Positions 1 to 8,463 of a stretch of 64,000 nucleotides of DNA are shown one piece after another. Both the position numbers and the translations under genes were made by a program. This stretch comes from Exiguobacterium sp. s122 (lineage in GTDB: Bacteria > Bacillota > Bacilli > Exiguobacteriales > Exiguobacteriaceae). How positions within the stretch are numbered: position 1 is the first letter of the stretch; every line of letters starts with the position of its first letter. The notes under the pieces are model-generated. The model saw nothing but the letters and a program-made list of their open reading frames with translations, was not told where the DNA came from and did not search any database. The stretch lies in contig NZ_JACSMD010000001.1 of NCBI RefSeq assembly GCF_018618475.1, positions 1,426,001-1,490,000 on the forward strand, read 5' to 3'.

Positions 1-1477
1 TGTAGACTGGCACGTGGAACGAGTTCGTGTAGAACGCGCGGTCGGTCACGCCTTCAATCATCCCGAACGCTTCCTGATCTTTCACGACGAACTTGCCGGA
101 CAACCCTTCCGCCGGGGTCGCAAGGAGCGAGAAGTTTAGATCATATCGGTCGGCCGCTTCTTTCACCCGCTCGGCTAGATGCGTCACGATCTCTAGGCCA
201 AGTCGTTCAGCTTCTCGCGACTCGGCATGGGTCGACCCCAATAGAACCTGTAACGTCTCGGCCAGCCCGATAAAACCGACCGAGAGTGTACCTTGCTTCA
301 ATACGTCGCGGACCTCGTCATCCGGAGCGAGCGTCTCGCCGCCACGCCAAACATGTTGCGCGTAAAGAAAACGGAATTCATCGGCTCGGCGTTTGCACTG
401 GTATTCGAACCGGTCGCGTAATTGCTCGATTGCGATGTCGAAATAGTCGTTGAGCATACGATAGAACGCTTTGATGTCAGAAGAAACGAGGGCCATCTTC
501 ACCAAGTTCAGTGTCGAAAATGACAAGTTTCCCCGTCCAATCGACGTCTCAGCGCCGTGCCGATTGCCCATCACGCGTGTCCGGCAACCCATATAGGCGA
601 CCTCGGACTCCGGCGTACCGTCATTGTATTGCGCGTTGAACGGGGCGTCGATGAAGGAAAAGTTCGGGAACAGCCGCTTCCCTGTCACTCGACAAGCGAG
701 TTTGAACAAGTCGATGTTTGGGTCTCCCTCATGGAAGTTGACGCCTTCTTTCACTTTAAAAATTTGAATCGGGAAGATCGGTGTCTCGCCATTCCCGAGA
801 CCGCGTTCGGTCGCGCGTAACAGTTCCCGAATAAAAATTCGGCCCCATCGTGACGTATCCGTCCCATAGTTGATGGAAACGAACGGAACTTGCCCACCGC
901 CACGGGAATGCATCGAGTTGGCGTTGTGGATGAACGCCTCGCACGCTTGATACGTCGCCGTAATCGTCTCCTCTTCCGCAATCGTACGCATCTCGGTGTC
1001 CGTCAACTCGACCGGGAGATGACGGAGTCGTTCGAGGTGACGTTCATACGTCTTCTCCACATAGGGAGCTAAATCAACGTCAAACATTGGGAACGCCTGT
1101 CCTCCGTGCTGCATGTTCTGGTTCGCCTGAAGGATAATCGAGGCGAGTGCCATCGCCGACCGGATGTCTTTCGGGGGCCGAATCGTCCCATGTCCGGTGT
1201 GAAAGCCGTTCATTAGCAAGTCTCCGAGCGGAATTTGGCAACACGTCGTTGAGCCCGTCACGTAATAGTCTGCATCGTGAATATACAAGAAATTGTCGAT
1301 GATTGCTCGCCGCGAGCGTTCTGACAACAAGTATGTCGTCGCGAGCTCTTTTGACACTTCCGAGGACAAGCGAGCCAACTTCCCGAGTGGCGACTTGCCA
1401 TCCACGTTCGCATTTTCCTGGACCAAATCCTGGTCAGGGAGGACACAGACATCTTCATACAATCGAATTAAATTCAT
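1..1477 (-). CDS. nrdD: Anaerobic (class III) ribonucleoside-triphosphate reductase, 3' part cut off by window edge
   Basis: Reduces ribonucleoside triphosphates to deoxyribonucleotides without oxygen, using a glycyl radical installed by NrdG. About 492 codons are in the window, open from an ATG preceded by GAGGTG; the C-terminal part with the glycyl radical site lies outside. Visible family signatures are TTCCQIPLGDLL (position of the first active-site Cys), the PPKDIRSAMA stretch, YMGCRTRV (second active-site Cys) and GVTDRAFYTNSFH. The protein begins at the equivalent of NENAN in E. coli NrdD, so the usual N-terminal ATP-cone of about 100 residues is missing, and the 185 bases upstream hold no room for one. 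Two NrdR-box-like sites lie just upstream. The neighbouring formate-transporter gene is functionally suggestive because E. coli-type NrdD uses formate as reductant. Family assignment is firm; the reductant used here is not known. Confidence 0.93.
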   Translation of the reverse strand, partial: MNLIRLYEDVCVLPDQDLVQENANVDGKSPLGKLARLSSEVSKELATTYLLSERSRRAIIDNFLYIHDADYYVTGSTTCCQIPLGDLLMNGFHTGHGTIRPPKDIRSAMALASIILQANQNMQHGGQAFPMFDVDLAPYVEKTYERHLERLRHLPVELTDTEMRTIAEEETITATYQACEAFIHNANSMHSRGGGQVPFVSINYGTDTSRWGRIFIRELLRATERGLGNGETPIFPIQIFKVKEGVNFHEGDPNIDLFKLACRVTGKRLFPNFSFIDAPFNAQYNDGTPESEVAYMGCRTRVMGNRHGAETSIGRGNLSFSTLNLVKMALVSSDIKAFYRMLNDYFDIAIEQLRDRFEYQCKRRADEFRFLYAQHVWRGGETLAPDDEVRDVLKQGTLSVGFIGLAETLQVLLGSTHAESREAERLGLEIVTHLAERVKEAADRYDLNFSLLATPAEGLSGKFVVKDQEAFGMIEGVTDRAFYTNSFHVPVY

Positions 1478-1488
1478 CCCGCAACACC

Positions 1489-1504
1489 TCACTATATATT
1501 GAAT
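1489..1504. promoter_or_regulatory. NrdR-box-like site, proximal to nrdD
   Basis: The core CTATATATTG (1492-1501) matches the NrdR consensus ACACWATATATWGTGT at the central ten positions. It sits 12 to 27 bases before the nrdD start codon. NrdR is the repressor of ribonucleotide reductase genes in many bacteria. A second copy lies 41 bases upstream. Confidence 0.6.
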
Positions 1505-1529
1505 CGATTAGCTAAAACGACAAACAAAT

Positions 1530-1545
1530 CGTCTATATATAGATT
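1530..1545. promoter_or_regulatory. NrdR-box-like site, distal to nrdD
   Basis: The core CTATATATAG (1533-1542) is a perfect palindrome and matches the centre of the NrdR consensus. Its spacing of 41 bases from the proximal box is close to four helical turns, so both face the same side of the DNA, as known for paired NrdR boxes. A CATAAT hexamer directly upstream on the minus strand could be the -10 element. Confidence 0.6.
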
Positions 1546-1607
1546 ATGTCATGGTTTTGTTTTTAGAGGCTCGACGACTTTGTGACATCTTTTCATGTAT
1601 ATTCATC

Positions 1608-1643
1608 AAAAAAACAGCTGAATCCTAGGCGTGGACTCGACTG
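1608..1643 (-). terminator. Intrinsic terminator after the FNT transporter gene
   Basis: On the minus strand an 11-pair stem with one mismatch (CAGTCGAGTCC with GGATTCAGCTG, 7-base loop) is followed by a run of at least seven T. It lies about 20 bases after the transporter stop codon and separates it from nrdD. Confidence 0.7.
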
Positions 1644-1662
1644 TTATGATTCGTGATATAAG

Positions 1663-2505
1663 TCATACTTCTTTAGCAGGTTTGACGATCGTTAACTCGA
1701 CTTCCTCTGACTCTTGAGCTTCGCGTAATCCTTTTGCGTTCAACCACGTATAGATGGCCCCCATGAACAAAGCGCCCCCAATGATGTTCCCGAACGTGGC
1801 CGGAATCAAATTGTGGATGGCTCCGGCAAAACTGATTGTCTCTGGATGTGGGACGACGAGGGTGAGTGCGAACAAAACGAAGTTCGCGATGACATGATCG
1901 AATCCGGAAGCAAAGAAGACCGCGACGAGAAAAATCATCGAAAAGACTTGTGCAAATTCATTCTTCATTTGTTTCGGCAAGAAAATCGCGAGGCACACCA
2001 TCCAGTTACAGAAGATGGCACGGAAGAAAATCTCGACCGACGTATGGTGCATCTTGCTCTCGACGACGGCGAACAACCAGTTGTTCATCCCAAGTTCTTG
2101 AATGATTCCGGTCGGGGCAAGCAATATGGCGAACAAAATTCCGCCGACTGCATTCCCAACAAAGCACAATAACCAGACGAGCATCGTATCACTGAGCGTC
2201 GTATATCCGCGCAACGTCGACGTCGTGAAGTACATCGTATTCCCCGTGAACAGCTCAGCTCCCCCATAAATGATCATGACGAGTGCAATCCCGAACGAAA
2301 AGCCGCCAATGAGCGTCGTGAACGGCGAATCAAGCAGATACATGCCGTTGACGACTTTTAGTGTGAAGATGGCGGCGAACCCGATAAAGATCCCGGCGAG
2401 CATCGCCCGTAAAAAGTATTCCATTGGCCGATAATGAATCATGTGCGATGACGCCTGAGCTTTTTTCCGCAATGATTCGAGTGCATGGATTTCCATTGAT
2501 GCCAT
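1663..2505 (-). CDS. Formate/nitrite transporter (FNT family) channel
   Basis: Predicted pentameric inner-membrane channel of the FocA/NirC family, 280 residues with six hydrophobic segments. The motif GFDHVIANF carries the conserved pore histidine (GFEHxxAN in FocA). The long N-terminal region (MASMEIHALESL and onward) is polar. The start has the SD-like AAGGG nine to ten bases upstream. It has its own promoter at 2570-2598 and a terminator behind it. It lies directly upstream of nrdD on the same strand, so it may export or supply formate for anaerobic metabolism and, if NrdD here uses formate, for deoxynucleotide synthesis; that link is inference. Formate versus nitrite specificity cannot be settled by eye. 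Confidence 0.9.
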   Translation of the reverse strand: MASMEIHALESLRKKAQASSHMIHYRPMEYFLRAMLAGIFIGFAAIFTLKVVNGMYLLDSPFTTLIGGFSFGIALVMIIYGGAELFTGNTMYFTTSTLRGYTTLSDTMLVWLLCFVGNAVGGILFAILLAPTGIIQELGMNNWLFAVVESKMHHTSVEIFFRAIFCNWMVCLAIFLPKQMKNEFAQVFSMIFLVAVFFASGFDHVIANFVLFALTLVVPHPETISFAGAIHNLIPATFGNIIGGALFMGAIYTWLNAKGLREAQESEEVELTIVKPAKEV

Positions 2506-2569
2506 GTCACAAACCCTTCTTTCTGTAAGAACCTATTTAAATAAGAACAATGTATGTGAAATCATTAAC

Positions 2570-2598
2570 AATATAAGCCCGAATCCAATAAATTGCAA
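2570..2598 (-). promoter_or_regulatory. SigA-type promoter of the FNT transporter
   Basis: Minus-strand TTGCAA (2593-2598) and TATATT (2570-2575) are separated by exactly 17 bases. The start point would be near 2563, giving a leader of about 57 bases. Confidence 0.6.
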
Positions 2599-2632
2599 TC
2601 GACCTCTTCCCCTGTTGACATACTTTTCACAT

Positions 2633-2646
2633 CGTAATCGTTTACA
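2633..2646 (-). promoter_or_regulatory. cre-like (CcpA) site upstream of the FNT promoter
   Basis: TGTAAACGATTACG agrees with the cre consensus TGTAARCGYTTACA at all but two positions. It is centred about 75 bases upstream of the inferred start point. Carbon-catabolite control of a formate channel would be sensible, but a single near-match is weak evidence. Confidence 0.35.
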
Positions 2647-2662
2647 TTTGTCAGATTTGTGA

Positions 2663-2696
2663 CGAAAAAAAAACGACCCTCTGCAAAGGGTCGTTT
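2663..2696 (-). terminator. Intrinsic terminator of the L25 gene
   Basis: A nine-pair stem AAACGACCC with GGGTCGTTT and a seven-base loop, followed on the minus strand by a long T run, lies nine bases after the L25 stop codon. Confidence 0.85.
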
Positions 2697-2704
2697 GATC
2701 ATGC

Positions 2705-3373
2705 TTATTCTTTGTCTTCAGATTGCTCTTCAGATGCATCAGAGGCTTCGTCAGCTGATTCTTCTTCAGTCGCTTCCGTTTCACCTTCTGGCGTAGTGTC
2801 TGTGTCGGCTTCGAGTTCTTCAAGTGAGACCGGCTCATTGACCGATGCGATTTGAAGTTCGCCATCTGACACGACTTCGTAGTCTTTGTTTTCTGGAATG
2901 TCCGCTACCGTCACCGAATCACCAATGCCAAGATCTGAGACATCGAGTTCGATGCGTTCTGGAATGTTCGCTGGTGTAGCCGATACCGTGACTTTATAGA
3001 GTGTTTGTGCCAAGAAGCCACCTTCTTTAACACCTTTCGCGTCACCGACGAGCGTAACGTCCGCTTCGACTTCAGTCGCCTCGTCCATCTTCACAGCCAT
3101 GAACTCGACGTGTTTGTACTCGTTCGTGAACGGGTCAACTTCTGTCCCGTGAACGAGCGTGTTTACTTTCTTACCGTCGATGTTGAGTTCGATCAAGGCG
3201 TTATCGCCATGCTCACGAAGGATTTTACGAAGTGCCATCTCTTCAAACGCAACAGGTGTACTTTCGACTTTATAGCCGTAAACAACACCGAGCACTTTCC
3301 CTTCCTTGCGCAAATTCGCACGGACCGAACGTGGTCGTAATTCTCGTTTCGTTACATTAAGCTTGTCTGCCAT
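2705..3373 (-). CDS. rplY: 50S ribosomal protein L25 / general stress protein Ctc
   Basis: L25/Ctc binds 5S rRNA in the large ribosomal subunit. The 222-residue protein has the N-terminal L25 domain (about residues 1-92, beginning [12 protein letters not shown]), the TL5-like C-terminal beta domain (about 93-180, with [17 protein letters not shown]) and an acidic Glu/Asp/Thr-rich tail of about 40 residues typical of the long Ctc form. In Bacillus subtilis ctc is a SigB-dependent general stress gene, and a SigB-like promoter is visible at 3478-3503. The gene stands alone between its own promoter and terminator. Confidence 0.95.
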   Translation of the reverse strand: MADKLNVTKRELRPRSVRANLRKEGKVLGVVYGYKVESTPVAFEEMALRKILREHGDNALIELNIDGKKVNTLVHGTEVDPFTNEYKHVEFMAVKMDEATEVEADVTLVGDAKGVKEGGFLAQTLYKVTVSATPANIPERIELDVSDLGIGDSVTVADIPENKDYEVVSDGELQIASVNEPVSLEELEADTDTTPEGETEATEEESADEASDASEEQSEDKE

Positions 3374-3477
3374 AATCTTTTCCCCCTACTGGTTAATGGA
3401 TCATGTCTACATCTTGAGGGTGAGGCAGTGAAAGAGCCACCTCTCAACCTCGATGCGTTGAGTGACATGTGTATAAT

Positions 3478-3503
3478 GTTCCCACCCGTTGCTGGAGATA
3501 AAC
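3478..3503 (-). promoter_or_regulatory. SigB-like promoter upstream of L25/Ctc
   Basis: On the minus strand GTTTAT (3498-3503), a 14-base spacer and GGGAAC (3478-3483) match the SigB consensus GTTTAA / GGGTAT at nine of twelve positions. The 100-base leader after it can form a hairpin. The same arrangement appears before the osmoprotectant transporter at 34774-34799. Confidence 0.5.
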
Positions 3504-3536
3504 GTTACAGTCCGTTAAAAAAAGATTACAGCCATG

Positions 3537-5348
3537 TCACATGACACGTTTGAACAGCTTCTCAAGTTCGTACGTGCTCCATTTGACGAGAATCGGACGA
3601 CCATGCGGACACGTGTAAGGCGACGCCGTCTCTGACAAGTCCTGAATGAGTTGGCGCATCATCTCGAGGTTCAGCGGATGGTTCGCTTTAATCGAACGTT
3701 TGCACGCCATCAAGATGGACGCTTCTTCCCGGTATTTGGCAAGATCGATGGATCGCTCACGAATCGCCATCTCGACCAAATCGCGAACTGTCCCTTCAAG
3801 GTCGTGTTGCGGATACCACGTCGGAATCTCGCGGACGAGAAACGTGTTCCCCCCGAATGGCTCAAGTTGAATCCCGGCCTCGTCTAAAAGCGGCAGCACT
3901 TCTTCGATGGCGAGCGCCTCTTGTTGAGTGAATTCGAGTGTGAGCGGTAATAACAGGAGTTGATATTCTTTTTCTGGGTTCCCGAGTTGCTCATAAAACA
4001 GTTCATATTTGATTCGTTCTTGAGCGGCGTGTTGGTCGATGACGTACATGCCGTCCTCGCCGCCACAGACGATATAGCTCGCATGGAGTTGCCCGATGAC
4101 ATCGAGCTGTGGGAGCCGCTCCGACTTTTGTTTCACTGGGTCGGCCTCCGGCTCAAGTTCAGGTTCAAGCTTCGGCCGGACTTCCTTGTTTAAAGGCGTC
4201 GGCGCCCACTGACTCGGTGAGGTAATCGGTTCGCGTGGAATCGGATAGTTCCATGCCGGCTCTTCTTTCACTTCAGGCGAGCGCTCGACGGTAAAGTCGA
4301 GCCGTGCTTGCTCCGTCTGGACGCGTTCGACTTTCGGTTTCGGTTGAACCGACGGGATGAGGCGTTGCTCGCGAAGCGTCAGTTGGACCGTGTCTCGAAT
4401 CAATTGGCATAACTCTTTTTCTTTCGAGAGTCGCACTTCACGCTTCGTCGGATGGACGTTGACATCAATCAACATCGGATCCATGTTCACTTCAAGCACA
4501 GCGATTGGGTATCGACCGATTGGGAGCAACGTGTGATACCCCTCAAGGACGCTCTGGGTGAGGGCAAAGTTTTTGATGCTGCGGCCGTTCAGGATGAGCG
4601 TCACGTATTGTTTATTCGAGCGGGTCACTTCCGGACGGACGAGATACGCGCTCAAGCTATAGTCGTGCGTCTTACTCGACGCCGTCACGATTTGAGTAGC
4701 GACTTGACGCCCATAAATGGCAAGCATTACTTGTTTAATATCACCGTTTCCGTTCGTGCGCAATAATTCCTTGTCTTCATGATAGGCCGTTAGGCGAACT
4801 TCTGGATGAGACAAGGCGATGCGGTTCAACGTATCGGTGATGCTCGCAAGCTCGGTCGCCGATGTCTTTAAATACTTCAACCGTGCCGGCGTATTGTAAA
4901 ACAGCTGGCTGACCGTGATTTCTGTACCGACGTTCGTCGCAGCGGGCTTCGTCTCGGTCAAGGTCCCTCCAACGAGTGACATTTCAAAGCCGACCTCTTC
5001 GGCGCGGCGTGACTTGAGCGTGACGTGGCTGACCGAGGCAATGGACGCGAGCGCCTCGCCTCGGAATCCGAGCGTGCGGATGCGGAATAAGTCGTGCTCG
5101 TCACGAATCTTACTCGTCGCATGACGAAGAAAGGCGCGCGGGGCATCATCTTCATAAAACCCATGCCCGTTATCTCGGACTTTGATCAGCTGAATCCCTG
5201 CCTCGACGAGTTCGACCTCAATTTTCGTCGCACCGGCGTCAATCGCGTTCTCTACGAGTTCTTTGACGACCGAGGCAGGTCGTTCGACGACCTCACCTGC
5301 CGCAATCCGGTTCGCTAACTGTTCAGGAAGTTCTTGAATGATTCCCAT
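3537..5348 (-). CDS. mutL: DNA mismatch repair protein MutL
   Basis: 603 residues. N-terminal GHKL ATPase domain with NAIDAG, DNGHG and GFRGEAL. The C-terminal dimerisation/endonuclease domain carries the metal-binding motif DQHAAQERIKYE (about residues 438-449), the ACKRSIKANHPL motif and CPHGRP near the end. This means a self-nicking MutL, as expected for a bacterium without MutH. The ATG giving MGIIQELPEQ is preferred over an upstream in-frame start because AAAGGGTGAG lies just before it and MutL homologues start there. It begins four bases after the mutS stop codon, so the two are cotranscribed. Confidence 0.96.
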   Translation of the reverse strand: MGIIQELPEQLANRIAAGEVVERPASVVKELVENAIDAGATKIEVELVEAGIQLIKVRDNGHGFYEDDAPRAFLRHATSKIRDEHDLFRIRTLGFRGEALASIASVSHVTLKSRRAEEVGFEMSLVGGTLTETKPAATNVGTEITVSQLFYNTPARLKYLKTSATELASITDTLNRIALSHPEVRLTAYHEDKELLRTNGNGDIKQVMLAIYGRQVATQIVTASSKTHDYSLSAYLVRPEVTRSNKQYVTLILNGRSIKNFALTQSVLEGYHTLLPIGRYPIAVLEVNMDPMLIDVNVHPTKREVRLSKEKELCQLIRDTVQLTLREQRLIPSVQPKPKVERVQTEQARLDFTVERSPEVKEEPAWNYPIPREPITSPSQWAPTPLNKEVRPKLEPELEPEADPVKQKSERLPQLDVIGQLHASYIVCGGEDGMYVIDQHAAQERIKYELFYEQLGNPEKEYQLLLLPLTLEFTQQEALAIEEVLPLLDEAGIQLEPFGGNTFLVREIPTWYPQHDLEGTVRDLVEMAIRERSIDLAKYREEASILMACKRSIKANHPLNLEMMRQLIQDLSETASPYTCPHGRPILVKWSTYELEKLFKRVM

Positions 5349-5352
5349 CGTC

Positions 5353-7878
5353 TCACCCTTTCTTCGCAGCTTGTTGGAGCGCATACAGCGCCTGCATCGC
5401 CTCGATCGGGTTCATCGCGAGCAAGTCGAGGGCGAGCAGTTCGTCTTTTAACGAGTCTGTCGACTCGAACAAAGAGAGTTGGGCTACGTCCGTTTCATTT
5501 GACGGTCGCGCTTCAATGGATTCACGCGGCGCTACGTCGGCTTCGAGATGTTCTAAAATCGTTCGAGCCCGGTCGATCAGTTCAGCAGGCAATTCCGCTA
5601 ACTCGGCGACGTGAATCCCATATGACTTATCCGCCTTCCCTGGGTGGACCTCGTGTAAGAAGACGACACGACCGTCGCGCTCGACTGCTCGGACGTGGAC
5701 GTTCTCGAGCGTCGCTATCGTTTCATCTAAGACGGTCAATTCATGATAGTGGGTCGAGAAGAGTGTTTTGGCGCCGATCGTGGACGCGATATATTCCACG
5801 ATCGCCTGGGCGAGTGCCATCCCGTCATACGTCGACGTCCCGCGCCCAATCTCATCGAGCAAGATGAGGCTATGTTCCGTTGCTTCCGTGACGGCTTGCC
5901 GCGTCTCGGTCATCTCGACCATGAACGTCGACTGCCCACTGACTAAATCATCGGCGGCTCCGATTCGTGTGAAGATGCGATCAAAGAGTGGAAGTTCGGC
6001 CGCTTCGGCTGGGACGAACGAGCCGAGTTGATGCATGATGGCAATGAGTGCGAATTGACGCATATACGTCGACTTACCGGACATGTTCGGTCCTGTGATG
6101 AGGAGCATGCGCCGCGTGTCGTCAAGCGTCAAGTCGTTCGCGACATACTCGCCGCGTCCGAGCACCGTCTCGATGACCGGATGACGGCCCCTGTCGATTT
6201 GGACATGTTTCGACGTCGTCGGACGAACGTAATCGCGTTTTTCGGCGACGATGGCGAGACTGAGCAAGACGTCGAGTTCACTAAGCGAACGAGCCAACCG
6301 CTGTAACGGCTTCGTTTCCCGTTTGACCTCGTCTCGAAGTGTTACGAACAAGTCATACTCGAGCGTGCAACTCTTCTCTTCGGCCCCGAGAATGAGCGCC
6401 TCTTTTTCTTTTAATTCCGGTGTGACGTAACGCTCGGCGTTCGTCAGCGTCTGCTTTCGTTCATATCGTCCTTCTTCAAGCAGCTTCGCGTTCGCTTTCG
6501 TCACTTCCAGATAATAGCCGAACACACGGTTATAACCGATTTTGAGCGACTTGATTCCGGTCGCGAGACGCTCTTGTTGTTCAAGATTGGCAATCCACGT
6601 TTTTCCGTTCGCCTTCGCTTCGAGCAGATCGTCGAGCTCGCTCGAATACCCTTCCCGAATCATACCGCCCTCTTTTGTCGAGATCGGCGGTGCGTCGACG
6701 AGCGCCCGGTGAAGCAATTCCGCTAATTCCTCAAACGAATCGAGTTCCGCATCGATTTGACGTAGCCTTGCTGCCGTAACTGATTGTAACAGCGTACGCA
6801 CGTCCGGGATGCGTGATAGTGTATCGCGCAATTGGACGAGGTCGCGGGCGTTCGCCGTCCCGTAGCCGACTTTCGCGACGAGACGCTCGATATCATACAC
6901 ATGCTTCAATTGGTCTCGCAATTGGTCACGTAACATAAAATCGTCGAGCAGGTTCTCGACAGCATCGAGGCGGGCTTCAATCGCCCCTTCCTTATAGAGC
7001 GGTTGTTCGAGCCAGCGCTTTAACAAGCGCCCGCCCATCGCGGTCGTCGTCTCATCTAATAGGGCCAAGAGCGACCCTTTTCGTTCCCCTGAACGTGCCG
7101 AGCGGAACAACTCTAAGTTTCGAGCCGTGTTGGCGTCGAGCTGCATATGTTGCTCAATTTCGTAGGCAACGGCAGGTTGCAGGTGGTCGAGGGACCGTTT
7201 TTGTGTCCGCGTTAAATACGCGTACAGCAAAGAGAACGCATCTCGTTGCGCCTCGTCTTTTGCGCCCAGCGCCAAGTCACTTTCAATCCGATCGGTTTGA
7301 ACCGAGAGTGGGATGCCGAGCGGGGCCAACATCTCTTTCAAGCGCTCGTCCGAGACGAGCACTTCGTTTGGGAGTAGCCCTTCCATCTCACGACGTACGG
7401 CTTCACGTGTCGGGAGAGTCGTGAGCCAGGATTCCCCTGTCGTCACATCGCCGCGCGCCACACCGTAGCCGAGCGGATGGTTCGTGACCGCGACGAGATA
7501 ACGGTTCTCCTTGTCCCCGAGGGCGGCCATATACGTCCCAGGTGTAATGACTTGGATGACTTCTCGTTTGACGAGTCCTTTCGTCGCTTTTGGATCTTCC
7601 ATCTGTTCGCAGATTGCGACGTTAAACCCTTTCTCAATCAATTGCTCAATGTAGATAGCGGCCGAGTGATGAGGAACCCCACACATTGGAATAGGATGTT
7701 CCGCGTTCTTCCCGTTCTTCGACGTGAGCGTCAATTCGAGCTCTTTCGCTACGATTTGTGCGTCTTCAAAGAACAGCTCATAAAAATCGCCAAGCCGATA
7801 GAACAAAAAGGCGTCTGGATGGTCCGCCTTGATTGAGAAGTATTGTTTCATCATCGGGGTTTGATGTATCGTTTCCAT
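5353..7878 (-). CDS. mutS: DNA mismatch repair protein MutS
   Basis: 841 residues, close to the B. subtilis length. It recognises mismatches and recruits MutL. The mismatch-recognition Phe-X-Glu is seen in GDFYELF near residue 32; the Walker A motif GPNMSGKST is near residue 596, followed by [12 protein letters not shown] and [13 protein letters not shown] nine bases upstream is in frame but lies inside the Shine-Dalgarno sequence AGAGGTG; the ATG giving [10 protein letters not shown] has correct spacing and is chosen. ricA lies 49 bases upstream on the same strand. Confidence 0.97.
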   Translation of the reverse strand: METIHQTPMMKQYFSIKADHPDAFLFYRLGDFYELFFEDAQIVAKELELTLTSKNGKNAEHPIPMCGVPHHSAAIYIEQLIEKGFNVAICEQMEDPKATKGLVKREVIQVITPGTYMAALGDKENRYLVAVTNHPLGYGVARGDVTTGESWLTTLPTREAVRREMEGLLPNEVLVSDERLKEMLAPLGIPLSVQTDRIESDLALGAKDEAQRDAFSLLYAYLTRTQKRSLDHLQPAVAYEIEQHMQLDANTARNLELFRSARSGERKGSLLALLDETTTAMGGRLLKRWLEQPLYKEGAIEARLDAVENLLDDFMLRDQLRDQLKHVYDIERLVAKVGYGTANARDLVQLRDTLSRIPDVRTLLQSVTAARLRQIDAELDSFEELAELLHRALVDAPPISTKEGGMIREGYSSELDDLLEAKANGKTWIANLEQQERLATGIKSLKIGYNRVFGYYLEVTKANAKLLEEGRYERKQTLTNAERYVTPELKEKEALILGAEEKSCTLEYDLFVTLRDEVKRETKPLQRLARSLSELDVLLSLAIVAEKRDYVRPTTSKHVQIDRGRHPVIETVLGRGEYVANDLTLDDTRRMLLITGPNMSGKSTYMRQFALIAIMHQLGSFVPAEAAELPLFDRIFTRIGAADDLVSGQSTFMVEMTETRQAVTEATEHSLILLDEIGRGTSTYDGMALAQAIVEYIASTIGAKTLFSTHYHELTVLDETIATLENVHVRAVERDGRVVFLHEVHPGKADKSYGIHVAELAELPAELIDRARTILEHLEADVAPRESIEARPSNETDVAQLSLFESTDSLKDELLALDLLAMNPIEAMQALYALQQAAKKG

Positions 7879-7927
7879 TCGTTTCACCTCTAGAAATTAG
7901 AACAGCTGACCAGAGGCCAGCTGTTTG

Positions 7928-8356
7928 TTAGTATCCGCAACCGCCGCGTGATTTCTCGGCCGCCATGCCACTACCTGTTTTACCAGCGAGCACGTCGCCG
8001 TCTGTCGATTCGATGATACGATCGGTCACTGAGTTCGCGAGCGTCACCGTCACGTATTGAAGCAAATCGTTCACCTCAACTTGCGTCTCTTGAAACGCTT
8101 GAACGACCGGGATCGCGTCGAGCTCGTCCATCGCCTTGTCAATCTTTTGTTCGACTTTCGCGAGGGCTTCTGTCTTTCCGTAATGCTGACAGTTGACTGC
8201 TTCTTTTTGCAAGAACTTGATGCGTTTAATGAGCGTTTGCACGCGTTCGCTTTCGTTCACTTTCGTCTCTGCTTCTTTGAAACGCGCCACTTCTGGCGTC
8301 TTCGCTAAAAGCTCAGCCAATTCTTTTGCTTTTTCAATCACTTGTTGGTCAGTCAC
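7928..8356 (-). CDS. ricA: RicA/YmcA, YlbF-family regulator
   Basis: 142 residues, helical YlbF/YmcA family. In B. subtilis RicA forms a complex with RicF and RicT that carries iron-sulfur clusters and affects RNase Y activity and hence competence, biofilm and sporulation control. The protein aligns end to end with B. subtilis RicA (TETEE/KTPEV region, LQKEAVNCQHYGKTEAL, DLLQYVTVTLANSVTDRI) and keeps a C-terminal cysteine (GGCGY). The start is GTG with AAAGGGG nine bases upstream. In B. subtilis cotE separates ymcA from mutS; here nothing does. Confidence 0.9.
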   Translation of the reverse strand: MTDQQVIEKAKELAELLAKTPEVARFKEAETKVNESERVQTLIKRIKFLQKEAVNCQHYGKTEALAKVEQKIDKAMDELDAIPVVQAFQETQVEVNDLLQYVTVTLANSVTDRIIESTDGDVLAGKTGSGMAAEKSRGGCGY

Positions 8357-8389
8357 GTTCGTAAACCCCTTTGCTGTCTATAATGTGAT

Positions 8390-8404
8390 CGCACGAATCG
8401 TGCG
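8390..8404. promoter_or_regulatory. 15-base perfect inverted repeat upstream of ricA
   Basis: CGCACGAATCGTGCG is a perfect inverted repeat around a single central base, so it suits a dimeric DNA-binding protein better than a hairpin. It lies 34-48 bases before the ricA start codon, in the expected promoter region of the ricA-mutS-mutL unit. The regulator is unknown. Confidence 0.3.
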
Positions 8405-8463
8405 CGAGTGTTCTCCATCATTCTACCATGAACGAATTCGGAAAGGTACATCATGGATTCGGA

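Noticed and set aside
3472-3477. TATAAT on the plus strand
   Set aside because: No plus-strand gene follows; the complementary SigB-like promoter explains the region.
3374-3536. Riboswitch or ribosomal-protein leader before L25
   Set aside because: Some hairpin potential (GAGGTGG with GCCTC region) but no known L25 leader class was recognised and the gap is short.
5334-5867. 177-codon open frame on the plus strand over mutS
   Set aside because: Antisense to conserved MutS sequence, no ribosome-binding site, Arg/Ser-rich translation typical of a shadow frame in GC-rich coding DNA.
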